A DNA stretch of 64,000 bases from Dentipellis sp. KUC8613 (Eukaryota > Basidiomycota > Agaricomycetes > Russulales > Hericiaceae). Shown piece after piece: positions 1-11,549 of the stretch. The notes under the pieces were generated by a model. The model was given only the letters and a program-made list of their open reading frames with translations. It had not been told where the DNA came from and did no database searches. A program made the position numbers and the translations under genes. The stretch covers positions 1,350,396-1,414,395 of the forward strand of contig NSJX01000002.1 in assembly GCA_002286715.1 (NCBI GenBank), written 5' to 3'. The number at the start of each line of letters is the position of its first letter. Within the stretch, counting starts at the first letter, position 1.

Positions 1-3000
1 GAAATGAACTCAGTTCTTACCCATCTGGCCTACAGAGCGTGCGGGTCAAGGAGTCGACAGTTTTCAGCCGCAAGTACTGCACCGAAGTCACCAGCCTGTC
101 GACACTTTCGGTGTTCGAAGTAGAGATTTGGTGCTACCGTGGTGGTGACACCGTCCCAAAGTGGATCATGCGGAAGCGTGATGACTTCTCGACTCTTTGC
201 GTTGTCCAAGCAGACTTGTCGCCTCTGAGTGGCAGTGCGCAGCCGAAGCAAGGGCGAGGCGGCAAGACATACTGGACGATCGTGTTCAGTGTCGAAATTC
301 ACTTCGGTCTAACCGAGTTCAGAGCTAGGATCAAGTGGGTGGACAATGTAAGAGTCATTCTTCCTCGTTCCTTGCTACTCAACTCATACTTATGCTTTCG
401 CTCGTAGGGAAAGACGCGATAGTTAGTCATGACATTCATCTCCCTTCCCTCGTACACTGACCTTTATTATTCGCAGCGGTCCAGCAACCATCGTCTACAA
501 CGAGAGTGGCCACCGCGCCGACGAGGATGAGCCCGAAAGTGGCACCGAGGACGACGGGGGCTCTGGCCGCTCAGAACGCCGCTCCGCCTCTGTCTCGCGC
601 AATCCATCGCGTGGCGAGCCTGCCGCCCCTGTTGCTCAGCCCCGTGAGGTCCAGCTACCTGTTGCTGAGAGAGTCTATCTCGATGTACCGAACCCCGAAT
701 CCCGCACGAGGTCCCATCGATCGTCCAAGGTCCCCTCGCCGCCGGAGCCCGACAGGAGCTACAAGGGCAAGCAGCGCGAAAGCGTCAGCTCCTCAAATGG
801 CGCCGGCGCGTCGCGCTCCATGTCGTCGCGCGGCTTCGACCTCCCTGGTCCTATCACACCGAGCGACTCGTCGTCCTCAAGGCGCAGCGGGTCCGCGCGC
901 CTCGGCGAGACGCTCTCCTCCGTGTGGGGCGCCGCGCCCTCCGCCGGCGTGTCCGCGAACCCGTCGGTCCAGGCGTCGCCCATCGACGCGCCCGCAGGCT
1001 TCCGCGAGGCGTTCCAGAGCTCGCTCGCGACCGTGCACGAGGCGCCGCACGCGAAGACGCCCAAGGCGGCCACGCCGCGCGGCAGCATCTCCGGGCACCA
1101 GAACGGCATGCCGCAGCCGCCCCCTGCGGTCTCGCACACGCCGTCTCAGCAACAGCAGCCACCATTCAACCCGTATCAGCAGCCGCAGTCTCAGTCGCAT
1201 ACCCCGTCGCAGCAGCAGTCTGGCACTCCGAGACGCAGCAGCATCCCGCAGGCCACGGCATCGCCGCGTCCCATCGGTACACCAAGGCAGAATGGCGCCG
1301 TGTCCCCCATGCCTGGGGTCGTGCGCTCCAACACGCCGCCTGGAGAGTTTGCTCCGCCAGCTCCTGCGCCCCCGGCGGGCGCGACACCCAGAGCTGCGTC
1401 GCCACAACCGACCTCGTCGTTCCTGGAGCCTCCTGCCCCCGCCACCCTCGCCGCGGCCGTTTCGGGCACGTCCAAGCCCCCGACGCCTCCATCCGAGCCT
1501 GCGCCTCCCGCGGTAGAACCGGCACCGGAACCGCCCGCTGCTGTCGCCACGCCGACGAAGAAGATGTCCAAGGCTGCGACGCGCGCGGCAAGCAAGGCTG
1601 CAAGCAAGGCCGCTAGCAAGATCCCGACGCCGAGCGGGACTTTGACGCCTAAGCCTGAGGAGGTCGTGCCGTCGCCATATATCCCTGACTTGAGTGCGTC
1701 TGCGCCTGCTGCAGATCCCGCTGCGGCCGCGCCGGAGCAGCCTGCTGCCGAGGCTCAGAGCGAGGAGTCTGCAGCTGCGCCATCTGTGGAACCTCCGGCC
1801 GCTGGCACACCCGAGGCCAACGCATCGCACTCAAGACGGAATTCCACCCTCGACCCCGCTATCCCCGGTGGACTCTCTTCCGCCCCTCCGCCCCCCGCTG
1901 ATAATGTAACCGATGCCGCCGCCGCCGCGGACGCGAAGACCCCCGGCCTCCTCGATGGCTCGTCACTGTCGAGCACAATCGGCAGCGTCACGTCGAAAAT
2001 CGGTGGACTCGGCGGTGGATTCGGCGGGTGGGGCAGCTGGGGCTCGTCCGCCAAGCCGCCTTCACCGCCCACCACTACTGCTGCGCCTGCGACGACGACG
2101 CCAGCGGCCACTGGGTGGGGAGCGGGCATCAAGTCTGCATCCGCAACATCCGGTTGGGGCGCTAAGCCTGCCGGCAACACGACGCCTGGTGGTGGCTGGG
2201 GCCTTGCTTCAGGCGCGGACAAAGCGAAGAGCGGGACGGGCACGGGATGGGGCAGCGGGGCCAGGTCGCCTGCTGCTACGGGCGGCGCGAGCACGCCGAA
2301 CAAGGGCATGTCGTGGGGGACGGGCTTTGGCTCGTCTCCGCTGGCAGATCCTCCGAAGGTGGAAGAGAGTGCTCCGACCGGAGTCAGTACTGCGCCCGAG
2401 CTTGAGGCTAATGCTGACGGCAATGGGGCATCTACGGCCGCCGGGGACCAGTGGGGTGCCCCGACCGCAAACACGGCCGCGGAGCCATGGGGCAACAATA
2501 CGGGCGCTGAAGTGGCGAATGCTGAGGGTGCATGGTCCACGCCATCCAAGGGCAAGACCAAGGGGAAGAACTCTCCCGGTGGGTGGGCAGCGGATTCGGG
2601 CACGGGTTCGTGGGGTGGTAATGGCGCCAGCGGCGCATGGGGTTCGCTGAGCGGGTTGGACAACAATGAATCGACCACCGATCTCCTCGGCAGCAGTGAT
2701 CCGTTGACGGCAACCGACGAGAGTACCCCCGCTGCCGCCGATGCGGGCGCAGATGGCGCCAGTGGAGAGGGTGCAGCTGCAGGCCCTGGGGAGACTGAAG
2801 CCGAGGGGAAAGGGAAGGAGAAGTTGCGTGTCAATACCCTGGCAAGCGAGTCGGCGGGACCGGCCACTGGGATTTCGTCTGCTGTCGAGACTCCTGGTGA
2901 GGAGGAGGCCGGGGAGGAAGGGGCCAAAGAGGATACAAACGAAGAGGAGAAGGAGGAGAAGGAGGAGAAGGACAAGAAAGGCGGAAAAGCCGGAAAGCAA

Positions 3001-3042
3001 AAGGGTGGGGGTAACAAGAAGGGTAAGAAGGGCAAGAAGTAG
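1..3042 (+). CDS. WG/GW-rich low-complexity protein, 5' partial
   Basis: Function not recognised. Exons read as <1-347, 408-421 and 477-3042; the frame is open to the window edge, so the start lies outside. The N-terminal ~120 residues look folded (runs such as FEVEIWCYRGG and YWTIVFSVEIHFGL). The middle 14-base exon restores the frame between GT-AG introns of 60 and 55 bases. The rest is Ser/Pro/Ala/Gln-rich and disordered. About 13 tryptophans, nearly all beside glycine, are coded by bases 2020-2650 (GWGSWG, GWGAK, GWGLA, SWGTG, AWGSL). The C-terminus is a Glu/Lys tract followed by a Lys/Gly-rich basic tail. GW/WG arrays in disordered regions are known Argonaute-binding hooks in animal GW182 and some plant and fungal proteins; that role here is inference. 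The coding call is strong, the role unknown. Confidence 0.75.
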
Positions 3043-3729
3043 GTCTGAGACCTCCCGGCTGAAGGGGGTAAGGGGGGGATGGCGGCCTCCACATGGCCTG
3101 CGACGATTATGATTTTGGATGGATCTCTGCTTCTGCTCGCCTGTATAATAGCTCATTATATCCCTACGCTCGATATAGCATACGCTTTCTTGGTTACTGT
3201 CACTGACGAGTGGTTTGTTTGTATACTTTCCTACCGATGATATCAATGTTTTACTTGACGTTATTCATCGGGAAGATGATCAAATTCGGGAAGATGCACG
3301 ACTTGCCCACGCTTTTGCAATGCATGCATCTGCATGTACTGGTGCATTTCAGGTCGTGGGCGCGTACAATGTGGAGACGCGACGCGTCTTGGTCCAGACG
3401 ACGCGAAACATTTAGGCGAGCCCAGATCGCGTGGTTGCCAACAAAGGGCACTCATGGCAACGGATATTGTGGTGAAATCTCGAGCAAGCCAAAGTCATGT
3501 TGAATTGCGCAGAATGTCTCAGACTCTGTGGTATTACGGGACGGTGGCATTGTGTGAGGAGAGTGCATTGTGTCAAAAAGGGACAGGGCATTGTGTTGCA
3601 AACAGAGGCCAAACAAAGGGAGCACGGGACTAAGCTACTTCCACGCGACTTGCGCGAGGCCTGTCTCCTGCTCTCTTCCTACCCCCCATCGCGTGCATCA
3701 CTCCGCTATTTTGAACGTGCCCGCGTTAC
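3043..3729. other. Intergenic, 3' flank and SUN-gene promoter
   Basis: No credible gene. It holds the 3' end of the WG-rich gene and the promoter and leader of the SUN gene. The 9-mer gcattgtgt occurs three times within 50 bases (3547, 3565, 3588). Confidence 0.5.
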
Positions 3730-6700
3730 ATGTCATTCTCGGGCACACCTCTCGGTCAAGGCAGACGTCTCGATCATCGCACTTTCCTCAACAAATCGAA
3801 ACAGAATCAATCTCAGCCAAACATCACCTTTCAGACGCGCCCCACCGAGCCTGACCGTTCTATACCCTCCTCGTACGCTTACGGGTACGTGGACCCACAG
3901 CCTCTATCTCTCATGGCTCGCTCACAGACGTCACTCAGGGCGCCCACGCTTGCTACACGTTCCCCACCAAAACAGTTATCTTCCACATCGCGCGACGCCC
4001 CAGCCGACACAAGCCACGACGACCCCGCCCTTGTTCGCTTCGCCCGCCTCAAAGAGCGACAGCACGCGGGTAAAGCGTCCGATCTCGGGCCACGCATAAT
4101 CACCTCCCCTCCCAATCCCACCAAGTGGACCGTAAAGGACACTTCTGTACAGATCGCTACCGCATTCCAGCAGGCCGCCAACTCGTCCACCGAGATGCCG
4201 TCCATGAACCCCAATGACTCGTGGGCCTCTGGCTCCCGCAGTATCACCAACGTGCCTCGCAGCACGTCCGTCGAGTACGAGAAGGAAACCCAATCGACGA
4301 CGACGCGCAGATTAGGCGCCCCGCCGAGCCGCCTTGCGCCCCCGGCACGATCGAGCGGCGCGTCGCGACAGCCACTGGGCAAGACCCAGTCCCTTCACTA
4401 CGTCCCCGATTCCGAGGACGAACGCGAGGAGCCTCCTGCCAATGGCCGTGGGAAGAGCCCGTTCGACTCCGTCATCGACATGGCGAAGCGCACCGCGTTT
4501 TATCTTCGTCAACGCTCCCAGGAGCCAGAGGGAGCAGGGCCTTCAGACCAGAATGGCCAGGACCCATCATACGACTATGAAGCCGAGGAGCGCGAGCACC
4601 AGGCGAACATGGCCGCACGGCGCAACAAGGATGCCGGCCACAAGCGCAATCGCATGTCGATGGATAACAAGGCGTACCGTCCCTCGCAATCTGATCTCGA
4701 AGAGTCTGACGAGGAGATATCGGATGAAGATAGAAGACGGCGCAGGAAGGCAAAGAAGAATCTCTCCGGACTTACTCTGCCTGTTACGTCTTATGACAGC
4801 AAGAAGCGGAGAAAACGAAAGCCTGCGGCGGCAGGCCAGCCGGCAGGAGAAGAGGAGGAATGGAGTGAGGAGCATGTCGAGCAGGTAACGTCTTTGTCCC
4901 ATGGCCTCATATGCGTTGAATGCTCATGTGGTACTACAGCCTACTCGGCAGCCATCGCAACCGCCAGCTTCGCGAGCATCGGTGCCTCGAACAAGCGTCC
5001 CACCCCAGGTGGTAGACGAATACGCTTTCGATCATCCGCCAGGGGGTGAGTCCTCAATGGAAGAAGCTGAGCAGGGCTTGTCTTCAATTTCCGAACTGGA
5101 CGAGGCGCCTCCAATGATGGAGCAGCATTCATTCACCCGATCTCGATCTGCGTTCTCCGTTGGTGGAGTCCTTGGTCGTGTCGTCAACATGGGCTACCGC
5201 CTCGTGACAGGCATATTCGGGTTCTTCTTCCGAGTATTGCTCTTCATTCTGGGTATGATCGGAAGGACAATCGGTGTGACATTGGACACCGTTTTTAATC
5301 AGCCACTGCGGTGGTTGAGACAAACAAACCCAGGCCCTGTCGTCGCACTCCTCAAATATGTTACCGCCGCAGCGGTGGTGTACGTCGCATGGCTCGCGCT
5401 GCAGGATCGCAACCTCTCCAGCTTCATTCCCTCTGTTCCCTCTCGCTCGAACGCGCCATTCACGGCACCCGAGATTCCTGCCGCCGACATGGCCCAGCTT
5501 TCGGCTCGTCTCCAGGCTCTCGAGAATGCTCTCGCCGGCCTCTCACTTGACAACCAACGCGCACGTGCTCATCAGGACAGCGACGCTCGCAGCCGATCCG
5601 AGATCTCTGGCCGTCTCGGTGCTCTCGAATCTACAGTGCAGAAGGAACGCGCGCGTGCTCTTGAAGCCGAATCTCTGTATCAAAAGTCAGCAAGCCAAGG
5701 CATCCGCGCTGTCCGAGAGGAAGTGGAGGCTCTCCAGACCATCGTCAAAGCCGCTCAGCGCGAAGAAGGCGGTAAGACCGCCTCTGACACCGAAGCACGC
5801 GCGAAGCTCGAAGCGCTGGAGGAGCGTATCGGTAGCGTCGAGGGTGGCGTGCGCGATGCGCTCGAGCTAGGCAAGACTGCTGCGAAGGCGGGCGGCGCCG
5901 GCGCCGCGACGGGCGCTGCGTGGTGGAACAAGCTCATGTCTGGCAACTCGCACGCGGTGACGATCAAGTCGTCCGACGGGCAGGACGTGACGGCGCTCAT
6001 TGGTCACCTCGTCGACACCGCCGTCGCGCGGCACGCGAAGGACGACATCGCGAAGGCCGACTTTGCGCTGCACTCCGGTGGCGCGCAGGTCGTGCCGTCG
6101 CTCACGTCGCCCACGCTGGAGATCCGCCCGGATAGCCTGCGCATGCAGCTCCTCGGCTTCATCACTGGGCAAGGCACCGCGGTAGGGCGCCCGCCGATCT
6201 GGGCACTGCACCATGAAAACCACAATGGACACTGCTGGCCGTTCCGTGGGTCCGAGGGCCAGCTTGGTGTGCTACTTGCCGCGCCGGTGTATATTGACGA
6301 GGTTACAATCGACCATGTCGCCAAGGAGGTAGCATGGGATATGCGGTCTGCGCCTCGGGACATGGAGCTGTGGGGCCTAGTCGAGGGCAAGGAGAACTTC
6401 GCGAAGGTAGAAGCATGGAAGGAAGACCGGCGGCGCAAACGCGAGGAGGCGGAAGCCGCCGGCGAGGAGCTCGAAGATGCCGAGAATGATGAGACATACC
6501 CGCGCACGCTGCCACATTCGCCTCAATACTTCCGCATCGCGAAGTTCGCGTACGATGTGCACGCGCCGAACAACGTGCAGACGTTCCCCGTGCCGCAGGA
6601 CATCCGCGACCTGCACCTCGACTTTGGCGTCGTCGCGCTGCGCATCAAGAGTAACTGGGGACGGAAGGAGTACACCTGCCTGTACCGCCTGCGCGTGCAT

Positions 6701-6784
6701 GGCGAGAAGAAGGAAGAGGCGGGTCTCCCGCAGGCGGAGGACCCGTCTGCGTCTGCGCCAGACGCTGAATCTCAGCCTGTATGA
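3730..6784 (+). CDS. SUN-domain nuclear envelope protein (Sad1/UNC-84 family)
   Basis: Likely the inner-nuclear-membrane half of the LINC complex, which links chromatin and the spindle pole body to KASH proteins of the outer membrane. Two exons, 3730-4884 and 4940-6784, joined in phase by a 55-base GT-AG intron, give 999 residues including the stop. The first ATG opens MSFSGTPLGQGRRLDH. Residues 1-470 are polar and charged (nucleoplasmic). Hydrophobic segments lie near 473-499 and 519-539, a coiled coil near 565-690, and the SUN domain from about 727 to 970, with the typical WPFRGSEGQLGV and VTIDHVAKEVAWD blocks. A Glu/Arg/Lys insert (EDRRRKREEAEAAGEELED) sits inside the SUN domain. Family assignment is secure; Sad1 orthology is inferred. 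Confidence 0.9.
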
Positions 6785-7424
6785 TTCAGATACCCCGTAC
6801 CACATCCTGCATCCCATATTCCCCATCCCACAACCCGTCCGCCACTCACGACCCTTTATGACACATAGCACCCCATGCCCCATGGCCACGCACCAACCCC
6901 CTACCTCTGTATATGCTGTCAGATAGTTTTTGAGCTCACTTATTCCTGTCGTTCTGCCAGCCCGTCCTTCCTTCCTATCCAGAGGCCTAACCTATCGTTT
7001 TTCTATGGTAATTATTGCTGGGTGTCCGTAGTACATGCAATGGTATCTGCTTTCACACTACGTACGTTGTGGTTTGTCTGCTTGCTCATCCATCTCGGAT
7101 TCGTTGCTACTTGTTCCCCAGTACTCGTACATGTCGTCTGCTACATAAAGTTACCCGGCTCGAATGCATGTATGCATGTATTTCTAGGCTACGTAGAACA
7201 AATGCAAACAATTTCTTTCCCCTTCACAGATCCACGAGACCTGCCTAATGCGACTAGACGCTAGACGCGAAGCGCGTAGGCGCCCAGCGCGTCGAGCTTT
7301 ATATCGTCCGATTTCGACCCCGCATTTCCTACTTTTACTCTAGGTCCCCAAGGCGCGCGCCAGCAGTCTTTAAATACTCCCCGCCCTATACCCAGTACAA
7401 GCTATCCACAGCACCAACCACCTA
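6785..7424. other. Intergenic, promoter of the CRAL-TRIO gene
   Basis: No gene seen. A GC-rich palindromic patch (gacgcg ... cgcgtc) lies near 7265-7294. An AT-rich TTTAAATA at 7369-7376, 49 bases upstream of the next ATG, could act as a weak TATA element. Confidence 0.4.
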
Positions 7425-8961
7425 ATGCCCGACTTCACGATTCTGCCCCCGCCCTCGTTGCCCGAGGGCGCGACGCGCCCGGGCGAGCTTACGGCTGCGC
7501 AGGAGGAGATGTACGCGAAGGTGCTGGCGCACTTTGATAAGGCTGACTACCGTCTTCCGGGGGAGGGTAAGGAGAAGGGAGAGGAGGATAAAGAAAAGAG
7601 CGAGTTGTCGGAGGACGAGAAGTTCTGGTTGGTGCGTGTGTTTGCTGGATTGTGTTCTTCCACGCGCTGTATATTCACATCTCGTCGTTCAATATCTTAT
7701 TAGTCCAGGGAATGCCTGCTCAGGTAAGCGTCAGTCTGAGGAGGTTTTTTTGGTCACTGACGAATGCTGGGTAGGTATCTGCGCGCGACGAAGTGGCATG
7801 TAGCCCAAGCCATTGACAGAGTCGAGGGCACGCTCAAATGGCGACGTGAGTTTGGCCTGTGGGACATGGCACCTGCGCACGTCGAGCCCGAGGTCCGTGC
7901 TATCACCCTCTCTGGCGGCGAGCGCGTCTCATAATTGCATTGAAACTGACATCAACAAATTGTAGTGCGTGACAGGCAAGGAGATTGTCTTCGGCTACGA
8001 CACGCAGCGCAGGCCCGCGCTGTACATGATTCCCAGTCGTCAGAACACGACCGAGTCGTCTCGCCAGATTGAGTTTGCCGTGTTCATGCTCGAGCGCGCG
8101 CTCGATCTCGCCGGGCCTGGTGTCGAGTATGTTCTTCACGCTCCATGCCTTGTTATGTTGCTTGATTTCTTACACCTGGCTGCAGGTCTATCGTGCTTAT
8201 GATCAACTTTGGCGACAGAGGCAAGAGCCCGACGTTCTCGACTTCCAAAACTGTACGTTCCAATGCACATTCGCATTCCCAGTCAGCCGCCTAACATCAA
8301 ACATGGTACCGCCCCACAGGTCCTCAACATCCTCCAATCGCACTATCCCGAGCGCCTCGGCGCCGCGCTCATCATCAACGTGCCCTTCATCCTCAACGCG
8401 TTCTTCAAGGTCATCAGCCCGTTCATCGACCCCGTCACGCGCACGAAGATGAAGTTCAACCCGAAGGCGGTCGAGGACGGGCTGTTCACCGCGGACGAGC
8501 TCTTCGCGCAGGGCGGCTGGGGCGGCGCGCGCGACTTCGAGTGGGACCACGCGCAGTACTGGCCGAGCCTGCTTAAGACGTGCGCGGAGCTCCGTGAGAA
8601 GCATTATGCGCGCTGGAGGGAGCTCGGCGCGAAGGTGGGTGTGAGCGAGTGGGATTATAAAATCGAGGGCCCGGGTGCAGGTGAGGCTGCGGCTGTGGAG
8701 AAGCCTGCAGCTACGGAGGAGCCTGCAGCTACGGAGGAGCCTACAGCTACGGAGAAGCCTGCAGCAGAGGAGCAGACCGCGGATGGACAGGCCGGTGCTG
8801 AGGCTGAGACGTCAGTCGTTGCGGCCGAAGTGCCGGCTGCTGCTGTCGAGGCTCCAGATGCTGTCGCTGAGGAGAAGGGTGTTGCTGAAGATGCACCCGC
8901 AGCTGCCACTGAGGTGCAAGCGAAGGGTGAGCCGGCTATAGAAGCGGAGAAGACTGCATAG
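7425..8961 (+). CDS. CRAL-TRIO (Sec14-like) lipid-transfer protein
   Basis: Predicted cytosolic phosphatidylinositol or lipid transfer protein of the Sec14 superfamily. Six exons in phase: 7425-7631, 7704-7723 (20 bases), 7775-7892, 7966-8126, 8186-8252 and 8320-8961, giving 404 residues. The CRAL-TRIO-N helix motif (ECLLRYLRATKWHVAQAI) spans three exons. The lipid-binding domain follows (KEIVFGYDTQRRPALYMIPS, then IVLMINFGDRGKSPTFS and LGAALIINVPFILNAFFKVI). The domain ends near residue 285. The remaining ~120 residues are an Ala/Glu/Pro-rich acidic tail with 18-base repeats, absent from minimal Sec14 proteins. Substrate is not predictable from the sequence. Confidence 0.9.
8704..8772 (+). 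repeat. Tandem 18-base coding repeat
   Basis: Three full 18-base units and one shortened unit of the pattern cctgcagctacggaggag encode PAATEE, PAATEE, PTATEK and PAAEE in the disordered tail of the CRAL-TRIO protein. The near-identity of the units suggests recent slippage. Confidence 0.85.
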
Positions 8962-9312
8962 AGGGTCTACATAGATCTAGAGGGACGTGTCTGTCTGATT
9001 TCACTTTTTGTTTCTACACTACATACTATGGGACTAATGGAACTTGCCTTGGTATTACAACGGGGCCAATGCCGAGCTTTGTCGAGTTCAGCAGACTGGA
9101 CTATAGGCTGCCTTGATGATGAGCCTGAGCCTGAGTGTATCGCCGCGACAGAGGCGATATGGACGCGTTGCGGTCAGATGAGACCTACATTCGTCCTAAG
9201 CTTAGGACGGTCTTTGCCATATCGCGTGTCCTATCCTCCCAGGCCGTCTCTCTTGTCTTCCCGCCATCTGTCTCCCAAGCCGCCATCAAGCTTGTCTGTC
9301 AGACCCAAGATC
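8962..9312. other. Intergenic, with an 18-base perfect palindrome
   Basis: No gene. It contains the perfect palindrome at 9192-9209 (cgtcctaag/cttaggacg) and a hairpin-like pair, tatcgcc ... ggcgata, near 9138-9160. Both lie just upstream of the proline iminopeptidase start. Confidence 0.5.
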
Positions 9313-11243
9313 ATGTCTCTCTACACCTCTGCCAAATCGGCCTATGAGATCGGCAAGCTCAAGGTCTCGGACATCCATACACTCCAGTAAGTACAGCGCG
9401 TCCCTGTAATCGTTGTTGGATAGATCCGATATGGCGTTGCATTGTGCAGCTACGAACTGTCGGGGAATGAGAACGGAGCGCCTGGTGCGTCTTGCGCGGG
9501 CATGTATGCATCCCTCCTACTCACCAACCGATCTTCTTGATAATGTACCAGTCATCTTCCTTCACGGTAATATGACCATGTGCGGTACGTGTAGACGCCC
9601 TGATTCACTCTTTATGTAGGTGGTCCGGGCAGTGGATGTGACCCTAAAGACCGATACTTCTTCAACCCCGAGAAATACAAGGTGCGTATATGCGTGCTTC
9701 GAATGGTCGCCCCGATCCCGCTCACGCAGCGCACCATGCCTATCTGCAGGTGATCTTCCTCGACCAGCGTGGAGCTGGCAAGTCCACGCCGTACGAACTG
9801 TTCCCCGTCTCCGTGTCGCGGCATGTCGCCTCACCAAGGAGATTGATTTGCAGGAGCGCGAGCCTTGAGGAGAACACCACCTGGGATCTCGTCAAGGACA
9901 TCGAGCGCCTGCGCGAGCACCTCAAGATCGACAAGTGGCATGTCTTTGGTGGATCGTGGGTACGTCTACCGTTTGACTTGGTGCCTGCTGTGCGATCGCA
10001 TACTGATGTGGGGCGTGGTAGGGCTCGACGCTGTCGTTGGCTTATGCGCAGGTGAGCATATTCTCGCAATGAAGTTCCCTGGACCCAGCTAACTGGTGGG
10101 CCTTTGCAGTCACACCCCGATCGTGTGAAGAGCCTGGTTCTGCGGTACGCATGCATGCAAACAGTCTTCAATGTTCTCACCTGACGCTCGTCACAAAGCG
10201 GAATCTTCACCCTGAGGAAGAGGTAAAATGTGCCGTCAATATCCCATCGCACGCGTTTTTCACCCACTGCACAACCACCAGCGAGCTCCACTTCTTCTAC
10301 CAAGAAGGCACCTCGCACTACTTCCCCGAAGCATGGTGGGTTTCACCTTTTCCATGGTCTTCTGGGTTGTATCCCGACGCCACGAATACATAGGGACGAG
10401 TACATCGCACCCATCCCCGAAGAGGAGCGTGGGGACCTCATGCTCGCGTACCACGCGCAGCTGAACTCCGTGGACGATGATACGCGGATCAAGGCCGCCA
10501 AAGCGTGGTCTAAATGGGAGTCAGTGCCGGTTCTTGTATCTGATATATGTTAGGCGATTGACATTTCGTGTCTCATGACAGGATGGCCACATCGAAGCTG
10601 TACGTCGACCCTGCGCACATCGCGGAGGCGGAGAACGACACTTGGGCAAAGTGTGTAGCATGTCCTTCATTCCTGGGATGGGGTATCCTGGTGCTGATGT
10701 TTGAGTCCTGGCAGCGCATTCGCCCGGATCGAGAACCACTATTTCATCAACGACGGCTTCATGCGCGACGGGCAGCTGCTGGAGAAGCAGGAGATCGACA
10801 AGATGTTCGTAATATATATCGCTCTTTTGCACCCCACAAACTGATGTGTCGTCGCTCCGCAATAGCCGCCACATTCCCACTGTCGTCGTCCAAGGCCGCT
10901 ATGACTCCGTTTGCCCGGTACGTACCCATTTCTCATACCAGTGCAGCCTATAACCTTACCACATCCACCGCACTAGGCCCGGACAGCATGGGATCTGAAG
11001 AAGGTGCGCATACATCTACCCCTCACAATTACTCACTGACCGATCTCGATGCGATTGTTTTTGCCCCGCATAGGCCTGGCCAGAGATCGAGTTCCACATC
11101 GTCCCCGACGCAGGGCACTCCTCGCGCGAGCCCGGGACGGAGAAGCTGCTGGTGCAGGTGAGCATCTTACCCCGTCCCCTCTGTGTGGGATTCTTTGCTG
11201 ATTTCTCGATGTGCAGGCCACGGACAAGTTCGCCGACCTGTAG
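9313..11243 (+). CDS. Proline iminopeptidase (alpha/beta hydrolase, S33)
   Basis: Removes N-terminal proline from peptides. Seventeen exons reconstructed in phase: 9313-9386, 9450-9484, 9552-9566, 9620-9681, 9750-9790, 9854-9959, 10022-10051, 10110-10144, 10199-10222, 10282-10335, 10394-10519, 10582-10650, 10715-10804, 10866-10917, 10977-11003, 11074-11157, 11217-11243. The product has 316 residues, usual for the family. The oxyanion motif HGGPGSG, the nucleophile elbow GGSWGS (Ser110, with an intron between W and G), the acid Asp267 in RYDSVCP and the base His295 in DAGHS are all present. There is no signal peptide, so it is probably cytosolic. The very high intron count for a 1.9 kb gene is notable. 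Assignment is firm. Confidence 0.93.
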
Positions 11244-11549
11244 AGATCGCAAATGGCAGATTGGACGGACCTGGGGGGCTACTCGGTAGATTCTGTGTCA
11301 GTGTTATAGAACGCCATATCAAATGCTGAGGGATTGAGAATAAATGGAGCTCTTGTGTACACTAAAGAGAATCAGCGCCATCAAGCGTTCGCGGAATGTC
11401 GCATACACCCGATGATCTCAACGAGACCAAGCTCGACCTTCAGCTTGCAGTTCAGACCATCGAATTGAAACGTGCATGTATGCGTGTGCGATGGAATCTA
11501 GGATATGCGCGCCGTGCAATTAAGCTCGCTATGATACATTTGGATTGGT
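11244..11549. other. Convergent intergenic region
   Basis: Lies between the 3' ends of the proline iminopeptidase (+) and CCT5 (-) genes; only presumed 3' untranslated sequence is seen. Confidence 0.5.

Noticed and set aside
877..1830. Arg-rich minus-strand frame
   Set aside because: Shadow of the same Pro/Ser/Ala-rich coding exon.
1755..3092. Long minus-strand open frame of 445 residues
   Set aside because: It is antisense to the GW-rich gene; its Pro/Ser/Phe bias is the reverse complement of GC-rich repeats, with no start context, introns or domain.
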